From: Streptomyces carminius | Lineage (GTDB): Bacteria; Actinomycetota; Actinomycetes; Streptomycetales; Streptomycetaceae | Reading direction: 5' to 3' | Assembly: GCF_002794255.1 (NCBI RefSeq) | Contig: NZ_PGGW01000033.1 | Span: forward strand, 1-48,318 | Length of the DNA: 48,318 nucleotides | Part shown: piece after piece, positions 24,607 through 33,106 of the stretch | Numbering within the stretch: the first letter of the stretch is position 1 | Layout: every line of letters starts with the position of its first letter | Position numbers and translations under genes: made by a program | The notes under the pieces: model-generated | Database searches by the model: none | Told to the model about the DNA's origin: nothing | Seen by the model: only the letters and a program-made list of their open reading frames with translations

Positions 24607-25448
24607 TGTGGCCGCTGGATCCCCCGGCGATCTCTGCCCGCTTCAGCTACGAAACCTGCGTGGGCAGCACCCGGGATCCCCGCCGGCGCGGGCGGCTGCT
24701 GGACGCCGCCGACCACGTCGCCGACGCAGGTGAGCGTTTCCGGGACGCGGCCCGGGACGGCCTGCTGCACGCGTTGTGCGGCGCGGCCTTCGCCGTACCG
24801 GGCATCCCGGCTGCCGATGTGGTGGCGTGGGTGTATGAGAACGGCATGGTCGGCGCCAAAGCTGGCCGCGCCTTGTACGAGCGGCTGATGGCGGCTCCGC
24901 GGGACGAGCGGTGCCCGCTGTGCGGCCACGGCGTGGTGCGCACTCTCGACCATGTGATGCCCAAGAAGGTGTTTTCCGCGCTGTGTGTCGATCCGCTGAA
25001 TTTGGTGCCGGCCTGCGCCGACTGCAACCGGGCCAAGGGGGAGGCGGTGCCCTCGAGCGCGGAGGCCACGCCGCTGCACCCCTACCTCGACCGTATCGAT
25101 CACGATTCCTGGCTCGATGCGCGGGTGGTGCACGGCGATCCTCTCTGGCTGGAGTTCTTCGTCAACCCTCCGCCAACGTGGGACCGGATCCTCATAGGCC
25201 GCGCCCGGTACCACTTCGAGCTGTTCGGGCTGGGCCAGCTCTTCGCGACCCAAGCCAACCGCACTCTGAGCGGTATCCGCGGCCAGCTCACCGCCATGCT
25301 GGAGGCCGGGGGCGCGCAGGTGGTGCGCGCCTACCTAGCGGGCGAGGCCGCGACCCGTCTGGCCGACCGGCCCAACGGCTGGGAAGGCGTCACCTACCGG
25401 GCGCTGGCCGGGGACAGCCGGTTCTGCAGCGGAGCCTTCCGTGTATGA
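24606..25448 (+). CDS. HNH endonuclease of the Septu-like pair (PtuB-like)
   Basis: 280 aa. The HNH core has CPLC (103-106), LDHVMPKK (114-121, catalytic His), NLVPACADCNRAKG (132-145) and a structural zinc site from C103/C106 and C137/C140. Helical regions flank it on both sides, with ARFSYETCVGSTRDPRRR at the start. PtuB-like nucleases cut nucleic acid when their ATPase partner is triggered. It is translationally coupled to the ATPase by a 1-base overlap. The protein is larger than minimal PtuB, with a C-terminal helical domain of unknown role. Confidence 0.78.
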   Translation: MWPLDPPAISARFSYETCVGSTRDPRRRGRLLDAADHVADAGERFRDAARDGLLHALCGAAFAVPGIPAADVVAWVYENGMVGAKAGRALYERLMAAPRDERCPLCGHGVVRTLDHVMPKKVFSALCVDPLNLVPACADCNRAKGEAVPSSAEATPLHPYLDRIDHDSWLDARVVHGDPLWLEFFVNPPPTWDRILIGRARYHFELFGLGQLFATQANRTLSGIRGQLTAMLEAGGAQVVRAYLAGEAATRLADRPNGWEGVTYRALAGDSRFCSGAFRV

Positions 25449-25509
25449 AGCCCCTCGGCTGCCGCCCCGCTCGGCCCCGGCCACGCACAGGTGGTGCATG
25501 CCGTGCCGG

Positions 25510-25850
25510 TCAGTCGGCGGCAGAAAGGCGATTGAGTGCCTCTGTAACAGTGAGGCTCCATCCCACGAGGCGGGGGCCGGACCAGTTGACCCCGATCAGC
25601 GGCTCGCCCGGGCAACGGAGGGAAGTTCGCTGTCCCGCCACTGTTCCAAGGGCATCGACGCCACCCACAGCCCACGGCCCCACACGCGTGCCACGCGCGC
25701 GGAAGTGGACCAGAACGGCAGGCCCCGCGTGCCGTCGGGATTCCGCGGCGCCGGGCTCCCCCGCCCGTCCCGTACGAACCAGACCGTCCGGCTGCAACGG
25801 ACGTCCCGACTGTTCCTTCCCCGTCCCCGTCCCCCGTACGGCTTTCCCTT
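25510..25850 (-). pseudogene. DUF2750-family gene, frameshifted
   Basis: In one frame TVWFVRDGRGSPAPRNPDG, RGLPFWSTSARVARVW and WVASMPLEQWRDSEL, then in another LIGVNWSGPRLVGWSLTVTE to a stop at 25510. The order (VWxxRD, LPFW, final VNWxGxxLxG) fits DUF2750. The frame breaks near 25600, and the start is not clear. Function of the family is unknown. Confidence 0.5.
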
Positions 25851-25935
25851 CCGACGTGCGGCCTGAGGCCGAGCGACGCGCCGAGGTCGGCGACCGCGCG
25901 ATGCGCCTGGCGGCCCCGCGTTGCCGGGCACCGGC

Positions 25936-26320
25936 TCAACCGGGCGGCGCGGCGGCGAACCAGCCGAGTGCCGCCGCGCACGCCTCGGCGGCGTATCCGC
26001 ATCCCCACGCCTGCGGCAGGAACAGGTAACCGAGCTCGCCCTCCCCGGCCTCCGCACGGACGTGCCCCGGGCGCTCCGCACCGCGCCGATCGAACGTGAC
26101 CACGCCGATCATCGTCCCGTCGAGTTCGACCACGAACAGGCCCGGGCACCGCCCGTTCGAGCTCATCACGCGGTCGGGGGTCACCGAGGTAGGCGCCCAC
26201 CTCCGGCGAGGCGAACACCTCGATGAGCGCCGCACGGTCCCCGGCCCCGGATGCGCGCAGCACCAGCCGCCCGGTCCTGACCGGGGCAGGCGGCCAGGCG
26301 GCGGGTCCGGGCTCAGCCAT
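25936..26320 (-). pseudogene. GNAT acetyltransferase, frameshifted
   Basis: Begins MAEPGPAAWPPAPVRTGRLV at 26320 and runs to FASPEVGAYLGDPRP. After an indel near 26160 it continues as LFVVELDGTMIGVVTFDRRG and ELGYLFLPQAWGCGYAAEAC to a stop at 25936. These are the beta4/alpha3 acetyl-CoA-binding parts of a RimJ/RimL-type GNAT (WGxGYAxEA). The C-terminal third is missing. The start overlaps the stop of a 36-aa ORF. Confidence 0.6.
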
Positions 26321-26430
26321 CAGCAGACCCTCCGGTAGTCCGGCCCGCCAACTCCCGGCAGACAGACCCGGACCAGGTCGCCCGAGTCGATGTCGTAGAC
26401 CCGGCCGCGCAGGAACTCTTGCGCGTTCAT
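26320..26430 (-). CDS. Small ORF coupled to the GNAT pseudogene
   Basis: 36 aa, beginning MNAQEFLRGRVYDIDSGDLV. The TGATG overlap with the GNAT start suggests coupling, but no strong ribosome-binding site is seen. Unknown function. Confidence 0.35.
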   Translation of the reverse strand: MNAQEFLRGRVYDIDSGDLVRVCLPGVGGPDYRRVC

Positions 26431-26527
26431 GCCTGGCAGCATCCCAGCCACCACCAACGCCCCCGCCTCCGGCATCGAGGCGGGGCGGTGTCGGGTGGAG
26501 CAGTCCGGGCAGGGGGCCGGAGCCGGG

Positions 26528-27043
26528 TCAAGTCAGCATGAGAACGACGGTGTCGCCTGCTGTGGCGGCGGCGCGGAAGAACCGGGTCAGCTCCTGGTAG
26601 CGGCGCCGCAGAATGTCCAGGTCCGAGGAGACCTCAGCCTTGGATTCCGGCAGGAGATAGATATCGGCGCGGCGCATGGCCGCCAGATCGTAGTGCCGGG
26701 CAAGCTCGCCGAACGGTGTGCTGCCAAGGAAACCGGCAGCCCCGGCAACGTCCTGGGGACTCAGGTAGCGGGCGGGGCCGTAGTCCATCTCCTTCTCCAG
26801 CGAAAGCTCGGCCCCTCCGTGGATGATGTCGACCGGCATGCCGCCGTGGGCGGCAAGGAGATGGTGCAGCTTGTGCCAGGTCTTCTCGATGCTGAAGAAC
26901 GGCGCCTTCTCCGGTGGCAGCGGGTCCTCATCGGCCCAGGCGTCACCAAGCTCGTCGAGGTGCTCCTGCGCCCAGGGCGGATCACCCAACGACCGCCGCA
27001 GCTCGGCCGGGGACAGGCGGACGTACTCGCAGTGGATGCCCAT
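26528..27043 (-). CDS. DUF1877 (YfbM-like) family protein
   Basis: 171 aa from the ATG at 27043; the family typically starts MGIHCEYVR, as here (MGIHCEYVRLSPAELRR). Further typical blocks are KTWHKLHHLLA, ARYLSPQDVAGAAGFL and the final RRYQELTRFFRAAATAGDTV. These are soluble proteins of about 160-180 aa, often near toxin-immunity or accessory loci, with no established biochemical role. The reading frame extends to 27115, but the family start argues for 27043. Confidence 0.8.
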   Translation of the reverse strand: MGIHCEYVRLSPAELRRSLGDPPWAQEHLDELGDAWADEDPLPPEKAPFFSIEKTWHKLHHLLAAHGGMPVDIIHGGAELSLEKEMDYGPARYLSPQDVAGAAGFLGSTPFGELARHYDLAAMRRADIYLLPESKAEVSSDLDILRRRYQELTRFFRAAATAGDTVVLMLT

Positions 27044-27254
27044 GAGCGCGACGCTAACCTCAGGCTCTGACAAGCCACCGACCCCATCCACCGACTTTCC
27101 CGATTCGACAACCACCGCCGGGCGGCAGGCAAGCCGGGCCAGGTCTACCCGGGTGTGGCGCGGGCCGGGGGCCTGTTCCGCCCTCCCCGTTGCGAGTCTT
27201 GCCGCGTGGCGCCCGGGGAGTCGGCCGACTGTCCGCGCGGCGGCCGGAGAGGGG

Positions 27255-27890
27255 TCAGTTCTGCCAGTTCACGTAGCGGGCGAAGGCCCGGTCGGGCAGG
27301 TGGGAGGCGAGCCGGTCCTGGCCGGTGCGGGACAGGCCCGTGAAGCCGCATACCGTACCGGCCAGGGTGAATATGCCGGTGAGTGTCACCAGCAGCCCTA
27401 CCTCGTCGGCGCCCTGCTGCTGGTAGCCGTCCGGCGCCACGGTGCGGACCCGTACGCTGTCGCCCGCCTCGCCGCCGTGCCACACCATGCTCGCCTGCGG
27501 GTCGGTGGACCGGCCATCGTCGGAGACGAACACCCCGGAGCACACCGTGCTGTGCCCGCCCTTGCCGTTGGACTCCTGACGGCATTCCTGCGCGGTTAGC
27601 ACCCCCGGTGTTCCGGCCCAGCCGGCGGCCGAGACCGTGAAGGTACCGGTGGCCGCCGCTCCGGCCAGCGTGAACGCGGCCATGCACCACCACAGGGCCC
27701 GCTTGATCCGGCCGGGCGGTGCCTGCCGTCCGCGGACCCGGCGCAGTTGGTGCTCCAGATCGGCGCGGCTGCCCGCCGGCGCCTGATATACGGCGGCCGG
27801 AGCACGGTGTCCGTCCCTGTGCGCGACCGCGGTCTTTCTGCGCCGGGCAGCCCGCCGCGCCCGCATGCTCTTGCTTCTCGTCTTCGTCAT
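27255..27890 (-). CDS. Two-TM membrane protein, unknown
   Basis: 211 aa from the ATG at 27890. A very basic N-terminus (MTKTRSKSMRARRAARRRKT) and a helical ADLEHQLRRVRG stretch come before a first membrane helix (ALWWCMAAFTLAGAAATGTF). A roughly 85-residue loop with two cysteines, likely outside the cell, is followed by a second helix (EVGLLVTLTGIFTLAGTVCG) and a short tail. No family recognised. Plasmid-type Streptomyces membrane proteins often look like this. Confidence 0.65.
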   Translation of the reverse strand: MTKTRSKSMRARRAARRRKTAVAHRDGHRAPAAVYQAPAGSRADLEHQLRRVRGRQAPPGRIKRALWWCMAAFTLAGAAATGTFTVSAAGWAGTPGVLTAQECRQESNGKGGHSTVCSGVFVSDDGRSTDPQASMVWHGGEAGDSVRVRTVAPDGYQQQGADEVGLLVTLTGIFTLAGTVCGFTGLSRTGQDRLASHLPDRAFARYVNWQN

Positions 27891-28476
27891 CCGCCCGCCC
27901 CGTGCCGCTCCTCGCTGCGGGAGCCTCCCGCTGATGTGGTCGGCTCTCCCCGGGCGGGCCTGATGCTTCCACGCGGCCGGACGGGCGGCACTGCCCGACC
28001 CCGGCAACATCACCAGGCCGGTGCCTGCCGGGCCGCGCGTTGAGCGCGGGACCGCACGCTGCGGGGCCCGTCGTGGCCGGCGGTGGACAGCTGCACCTCC
28101 CAGCCGATCCGGTGGCCGTCGGCTTCCACCGGGGCGTCGGTGCAGATCCCGCGGGCGGCCACTTCGGTGTCGGCATCTACCCCCGGTACGCACGAACCCT
28201 GCGCTGCTGCGGACCAACACCCATCGCTCCACCTCCCACTACATGGTATTGCGGCCGTCAGTTGAATCCACCCTGGGTGCCGTGGTCGGTGTGTACGGCC
28301 GCCCCGGCAAGGCTGCCGCGGGTCCGCTCCACGGCGGCCAGCGCCGCGATCAAGGCCGCGCGCCCCTTCGGGCAGTTGTCGGTTACGCGGTGATGTGTTA
28401 GACCCGGGCATCCTGGTGGGGCCACGGTGGTCTACAAGCCAAGGCCGTCTCGTGCCAGCAGCTTGTTCTGGATCCG
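27891..28476 (-). other. Remnant region: CoiA-like and IS3-like fragments
   Basis: No intact gene. On the minus strand 28010-28185 reads VAARGICTDAPVEADGHRIG, then WEVQLSTAGHDGPRSVRSRA and AQRAARQAPAW, resembling the nuclease-like core of CoiA-family proteins (WEVQLS), cut at both ends. At about 28257-28390 a frame reads VERTRGSLAGAAVHTDHGTQ, like the catalytic HTDxGTQ block of IS3-type integrases. Both are short and damaged. Confidence 0.4.
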
Positions 28477-29156
28477 CTACAGCAGGTCGGCGAAGGAAGT
28501 GGCGTCCAGCAGGATCCCGTTGTACTCCAGCGGGATCCGCTTGCCGTTGATCACAGCAGTGGGCGTGCCCTGGCCTTCGGGTTCTCCTCGTCTCCGGCGC
28601 GTTCATAGGCCTTCTGGGAGGCGGTCACGCAGGCCTGGTACTTCGTGGTCTTCACCGCGGTGTCGAACTTTGGGCCGCGCAGGCCCTCGACCTGGCTGGC
28701 GAGTTCCAGCAAGAGGGCGTCGGTGTAGCCGTCGGCGCTCTCCTCGGGCTGGTGGGTGTAGAGCGCCTCGTGGTACTCGGCGAATCTGTCCTCCCCCAGT
28801 GCGGCGCGCAGCGCGTTGACCGCCTTCTTCGAGCCGCTTCCGCCCGCCCGGTCGTCCAGGAGCGACGCCAGGGTGTACTCGGTGTTCGCTTCCCGCCGGA
28901 TCGTCGCCGCCCGCAGTTCGGGGCCACCGCCGAAGACCTCGGACTCCTTGCACTTGCGGTACGGGCACTGCGGATCCTCGTACAGGTGCACCGTGAGTGC
29001 GACTCCCGGATCACCCACTGTGATCGTGGTGCCGTCTGCGCCGAGCTTCTCCGGCAAGTCCTTCACCCTCGCGTACGGAGCGTCCGTCTCAGCGGCTGAT
29101 ACCTCGGCAGCGCGGGCTGTACCTCGCCGGGCGCAGAAATATTTTACAGGTCGCAC
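28477..29156 (-). pseudogene. DsbA/thioredoxin-fold protein, frameshifted and with altered active site
   Basis: The frame from 29156 holds TITVGDPGVALTVHLYEDPQ then CPYRKCKESEVFGGG, and runs to QACVTASQKAYERAGDEENP. It ends early at 28551, but shifting one base near 28575 gives GQGTPTAVINGKRIPLEYNG and a normal end at 28477. The fold is the DsbA/Thioredoxin_4 type. The usual CPYC is CPYR here, with a new Cys two residues later, so the redox pair is lost. No signal peptide is seen, suggesting the 5' end is also missing. Confidence 0.65.
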
Positions 29157-29194
29157 TGACGGGGTGATGCTGGATACAGGGGGGCAGTGAAGAA

Positions 29195-29776
29195 GTGATC
29201 AACATTTCAGAGATCGCGATGAAACCCAAGAATGCCTCTATCGGCGCTGCCGTAGCGGCCCTCTTTCTCGGCAGCGCCGCTGCCTGCGGAAATGCCGATA
29301 GCGGCGAGGACACCTCGTCTACGCCACCGCCAAGCACCGCGCCCCAGGAACCGCCACCACGTCAGTTGAAAGCCGGGCAGACCGTTACCGCCACGACCGA
29401 GGACGGAGCTGCTGCCATAACCCTGCTGTCCGTGGAGAACACAACTGCTATCGGCGACGCGAAGGCGGACGCCGGTCAGCAGTTCGTCATCTACACCATG
29501 CAGGTCAAGAACCTCGGCGACACAGTATGGGACACCTACTGGCTGGGAAGCCCCCGCTGGTCCGGCGCTGACGGAGAAGCCGTCAACCCTGTCTTCGTGG
29601 CCGGGCCTGAAGACCCCGACCTGATCCCGTACAGGCCGTTCTCCAGCACGCCCGAGCCGCGTCCCGGCGAGCATGTGAAGGCGACCCAGGTTCTCGGGGT
29701 TCCGAACAACCCTGGCACGTTGCAGTTCGAGGACAGCGAAGGAAACACCCAGTTCAACATCGCAATCACACGGTGA
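29195..29776 (+). CDS. Secreted lipoprotein with DUF4352-like domain
   Basis: 193 aa from the GTG at 29195, with a G-run ribosome-binding site about 10 bases upstream; the ATG at 29219 gives a more standard signal peptide (MKPKNASIGAAVAALFLG). The lipobox ends at Cys31 (SAAAC) and is followed by a Thr/Pro-rich linker. The folded part (QQFVIYTMQVKNLGDTVWDT, then GEAVNPVFVAG and GEHVKATQVLGVP) resembles the DUF4352-type Ig-like domain of actinobacterial surface lipoproteins. It should be anchored on the outer face of the membrane. Role unknown. Confidence 0.75.
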   Translation: MINISEIAMKPKNASIGAAVAALFLGSAAACGNADSGEDTSSTPPPSTAPQEPPPRQLKAGQTVTATTEDGAAAITLLSVENTTAIGDAKADAGQQFVIYTMQVKNLGDTVWDTYWLGSPRWSGADGEAVNPVFVAGPEDPDLIPYRPFSSTPEPRPGEHVKATQVLGVPNNPGTLQFEDSEGNTQFNIAITR

Positions 29777-29799
29777 CAGCACATGCTGCGAGGCGCGGG

Positions 29800-30240
29800 C
29801 GCGCTCACAGTCGGCTACGTGGCTGAGGTACTCGTGGAGCAGGTTGAGGCTGCCTGAGTAGCCGAGTGCACGATTCCCTTCGGACAGATACTTGGCCGGT
29901 CTGCCGGACTCGATGGTGCGCTGTCAACGTAGGTGGTCGCAGCGGGGGTGCCCAGGCAGGCGCGGTACTGGGGCGGCTAACGCAGCAGGTCGGGCTCGGG
30001 TGTGCGGTGTGCCGCTTAACGATGTTCAGGACCAAGTTCACAGTCTGCGGGCACAGTTCGGCGGGCATGGCCGTTTTCGGGCAGGTCGTGGGCGGCGTGC
30101 CAGCGCGCCAGGGCAGTGCGCTCGCGGATGAGTTCCCTGCGGCCTTCGCCCAACACCTGCTGTGGGCCACCGTCGCTTTCTCGGCGCCCGGGTCGGGCTG
30201 CGTTTGGGTGCCTCGGTGTGCTGGCAACCCTGCGCGGTAA
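29800..30240 (-). pseudogene. ISL3-type transposase remnant
   Basis: Minus-strand fragments in different frames fit two parts of an ISL3 transposase: RRELIRERTALARWHAAHDL plus PENGHARRTVPAD (HTH region, about 30030-30160) and QRTIESGRPAKYLSEGNRAL plus GYSGSLNLLHEYLS (about 29830-29935). The catalytic part is absent and several indels lie between. The roughly 520 bp between the lipoprotein and kinase genes contains nothing else I recognise. Confidence 0.45.
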
Positions 30241-30298
30241 GTGGGCGATCGGTAGCATACGGTGACTGTTGGACGTAGTCGATCGTGTTGGGGGCTTG

Positions 30299-31882
30299 GT
30301 GTCTAGCCGTATCCAGCCGGTGCAGCCTGACGACCCACATCGTATTGGCCCGTACCGTGTCTCGGGCCGGTTCGGGGTGGGCGGCATGGGCACGGTGTAT
30401 GCGGCGCTCGATGCTTCGGGGCAGCGCATAGCGGTTAAATCTCTCCATCCCGCTCTGGCAGCCGATGAGGAGTTCCGTTCCCGTTTCCGGCGGGAGGTGC
30501 GGATCTCCATGCGGGTGAAGGGTCCCTGTCTGGTGCCGGTGCATGATGCCGACACCGACGGGCCCACTCCATGGCTTGCTACCTGCTTTGTGCCCGGCCC
30601 TACTCTCGAGCAGCATCTGGCCGCAAGCGGTGCGTTGGAGGGGGCGCGGCTGTACGCGTTGGCTGCCGGTGTCGCGGCCGCGCTGGCTGCGATTCATGAG
30701 GCCGGTGTCGTCCATCGGGATATGAAGCCGCAGAATGTCATCCTCGCCCCGGCCGGTCCCCGGGTACTGGATTTCGGTATCGCTCACGCGCTGGGCGGGA
30801 CCTCGGTGACACGCACCGGTGTGCTGACGGGAACGCCCGGCTGGATCAGTCCCGAGCATTACCGCACCGGTGAGGTGAGCGCTGCGGGGGACGTCTTCGC
30901 GTGGGGTGCCCTGGTCGCCTATGCCGCGACCGGACGTCTTCCTTTCGGTACTGGAGCTCCAGATGCTGTGGCTTTCCGGGTCATCTGCGCTGAGCCAGAT
31001 CTTGTGGGCGTACCGGATGCTCTGCTGCCCCTGGTGGAGCGGGCGCTGGCCAAAGAGCCCGGTGACCGGCCGTCCGCCGCCGAGCTCAGGGACCGTTGCA
31101 TAGCCCTGCTTGCTGCGCAGGCCACGTCGGCTGCTGCACGTGGTCAGCAGCCGACGCTGGTTGCGGATCTGGTGAGCGCCCACTGGGACCTGTCTCTTGG
31201 GGAGGATGTGGTCTGGGGTTGCGCCGTGCCGCGTCGCGCTCGTCTCAGGGTGTCTCTTGCCATTGCTGCAGCCGCTGCCGTCGCGGGTGCCGTGGGGGGA
31301 GTTCTCGCGGCGTCCGGGGACGCGGCGGAGCAGAAACCGCAGGCGGCGCCAGCAGATAACAAGAGGAAGGCTACGACGGGTAGTAGTGCCCCGGCCGAGG
31401 TCGGCAGGCAATCGCCCAACTCGTCGGCTTCTCCTCCCTCTACCGCGGCCAGCTCCGCCGCTGAAGCACGCACACCAGCGCCAGCCCCCTCCCTGTCGCT
31501 GCGGCCCGCACCGTTCACCTACCTGCCGGACCAGTTGGACTGCACCCCGCCTCGGCAGCCCGAGGTCGAGGGAGCCTGGCAGTACTTCTCCGTAGACGAT
31601 GTCCGGGCCGGGGATGCGGTGGAACTCGGGATCCGCAATAAGTACGGCAACTTCGACCCCGTACAAGCCGAGATGTCCCTACTGGCCCGCGTCTACATGC
31701 CCGATGGCACTTCCCGGCTGGCACGGACGACCATCCGCTCCGACACACCAGCCACCGTGACCTGGCCCGGAGATTTCCCCGGTACCACGGCTCACTACCC
31801 ACCAGGCACATACACCGTGGTCTGGCTGACAGGCGACGACTCCGACCGCTTCATCACCTGCACAGGATTCACCGCGCAGTAA
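30299..31882 (+). CDS. Receptor-type Ser/Thr protein kinase (PknB family)
   Basis: 527 aa from the GTG at 30299 with GGGGG five bases upstream (TTG at 30269 is an alternative). The Hanks-type kinase domain spans about 15-275: glycine loop GRFGVGGMGTVYA, Lys47 in AVKSL, HRDMKPQN near 139-146, DFG near 157, and TPGWISPEHY. All catalytic residues are present. A single membrane helix near 315-337 follows, then a Ser/Ala/Pro-rich linker and a C-terminal extracellular domain (about 410-527) with one Cys near its start and one near its end (CTPPRQPEVEG, FITCTGF), perhaps disulphide-linked. The sensor domain is not PASTA, so the ligand is unknown. No substrate gene is adjacent. Confidence 0.88.
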   Translation: MSSRIQPVQPDDPHRIGPYRVSGRFGVGGMGTVYAALDASGQRIAVKSLHPALAADEEFRSRFRREVRISMRVKGPCLVPVHDADTDGPTPWLATCFVPGPTLEQHLAASGALEGARLYALAAGVAAALAAIHEAGVVHRDMKPQNVILAPAGPRVLDFGIAHALGGTSVTRTGVLTGTPGWISPEHYRTGEVSAAGDVFAWGALVAYAATGRLPFGTGAPDAVAFRVICAEPDLVGVPDALLPLVERALAKEPGDRPSAAELRDRCIALLAAQATSAAARGQQPTLVADLVSAHWDLSLGEDVVWGCAVPRRARLRVSLAIAAAAAVAGAVGGVLAASGDAAEQKPQAAPADNKRKATTGSSAPAEVGRQSPNSSASPPSTAASSAAEARTPAPAPSLSLRPAPFTYLPDQLDCTPPRQPEVEGAWQYFSVDDVRAGDAVELGIRNKYGNFDPVQAEMSLLARVYMPDGTSRLARTTIRSDTPATVTWPGDFPGTTAHYPPGTYTVVWLTGDDSDRFITCTGFTAQ

Positions 31883-31959
31883 CCGCCCCCCGATACCGCT
31901 GGCACACCCGCGTTCTGCCTGGCACCGGCGGGGATTCGCAGCTCTGCTGCGGAAAGTGG

Positions 31960-32610
31960 TCACTCCGGGTTCACCATGCCGACGGCAGCCTCGGCGCAGG
32001 GCGCGGGAGGGACGGGGCGGGGGTGGGTGAGGTCGTAGGCGCGGTGCAGGCGGTTGCGGGGAGCGACCTGTCCGGCCAGGGCTTCCAGGTGCGCCGCGTG
32101 GGCTAGGCCCGCAAGGCCGGTGCCGTCGAGTTGGAGGCGCCAGCGGTTGGCGGCGGTGTCCAGGTGGGCTTCGATCAGCGCCTCCCATAGCGTCCCAGCC
32201 GCTGCCGGAGCGGCGGCCAGGCCGGGGAGGAGGTGGGTGTAGCGGCGCAGCAGGAGCATCTCGCGGGGTTGGAGAGCGATCTCGCGGTAGGCCGGATCGG
32301 CCGCTTTGGCCGTCCAGGCCGGACATGGTGGGGCGGCGTCTGTGCGCCCCTGGTGCCAGGCCAGCGCGTTCAGGCCGTCGGGGGTGATGCGGACCGCCCG
32401 TGCTGTGGTTGGGCGGGAGGAGTTTGCGCGGAGCACTTCTTCAGCCGGGACGGTGCGGCACAGCCCTGCCCACTCCAGCGCCCGCACCGCCTCCGCCTCC
32501 GTCGTGCCGCCCACCGGCATCCACGTCTGGCGCACCGTCTCTGCGGCCTGTTCCCTCTCCGCCAGGCGCTCGAGCACCGCCCACTGCCCACCGGTGATCT
32601 TGCCGACCAT
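31960..32610 (-). CDS. Hypothetical plasmid protein, possible winged-helix N-terminus
   Basis: 216 aa from the ATG at 32610, preceded by AAGGGGGG at 9 bases. The first 90 residues (TGGQWAVLERLAEREQA, TEAEAVRALEWAGLCRTV, ARAVRITPDGLNALAWH) look like a winged-helix layout with a final beta-hairpin. The rest is helical and Leu-rich. Not a family I can name. Confidence 0.6.
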   Translation of the reverse strand: MVGKITGGQWAVLERLAEREQAAETVRQTWMPVGGTTEAEAVRALEWAGLCRTVPAEEVLRANSSRPTTARAVRITPDGLNALAWHQGRTDAAPPCPAWTAKAADPAYREIALQPREMLLLRRYTHLLPGLAAAPAAAGTLWEALIEAHLDTAANRWRLQLDGTGLAGLAHAAHLEALAGQVAPRNRLHRAYDLTHPRPVPPAPCAEAAVGMVNPE

Positions 32611-33106
32611 CCCGCCGTGCCCCCCTTCTTCTCTGCCGGACTCCCGAAGCCGGTACCGCAAAGGCCAGGGGTGGGATCCTGCCTCACTACACGCTGCCCA
32701 GGGGGCGTTTCCGCCCGTACATCACCCGTACAGCCACCTTCTGTTTCTTGGCCGGTGCTGCCGGCGGCCGCAAGATTTTTACCGGGGCTTCTCCCGCCGT
32801 ATTGCGTACGAGCCGGTCGCCGTCGGTGGGCGGGTATGCCGGTGAGGGTCTGCCGCTGCTGGCGAGCCAGGGCAGCCCTGCCTCCAGCCGACCCGGGCGG
32901 GCTTCTTTGAGTCGTCCAGGGTGTTCTGGGCGCGCCGGTCGTGCAAGCCGTGCAGGCACAGCGTCCGCCGCAACCGGTCTGCGGTGGCCTGGTGGAAGAG
33001 CCGAACACGGTGAGAATCTCTGTCTCTCGTGCGCCTGGTGGCTTTCATGCCCAGGTGCACCGGTTAGAGGCCAGGGGTTCCGGTTCATTGCGCCGGCTGC
33101 GGCTGA
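32611..33106. other. About 500 bp without a recognised gene
   Basis: Several ORFs overlap here, but none shows a ribosome-binding site, motif or believable composition. I see no RNA gene or strong hairpin. Confidence 0.4.
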
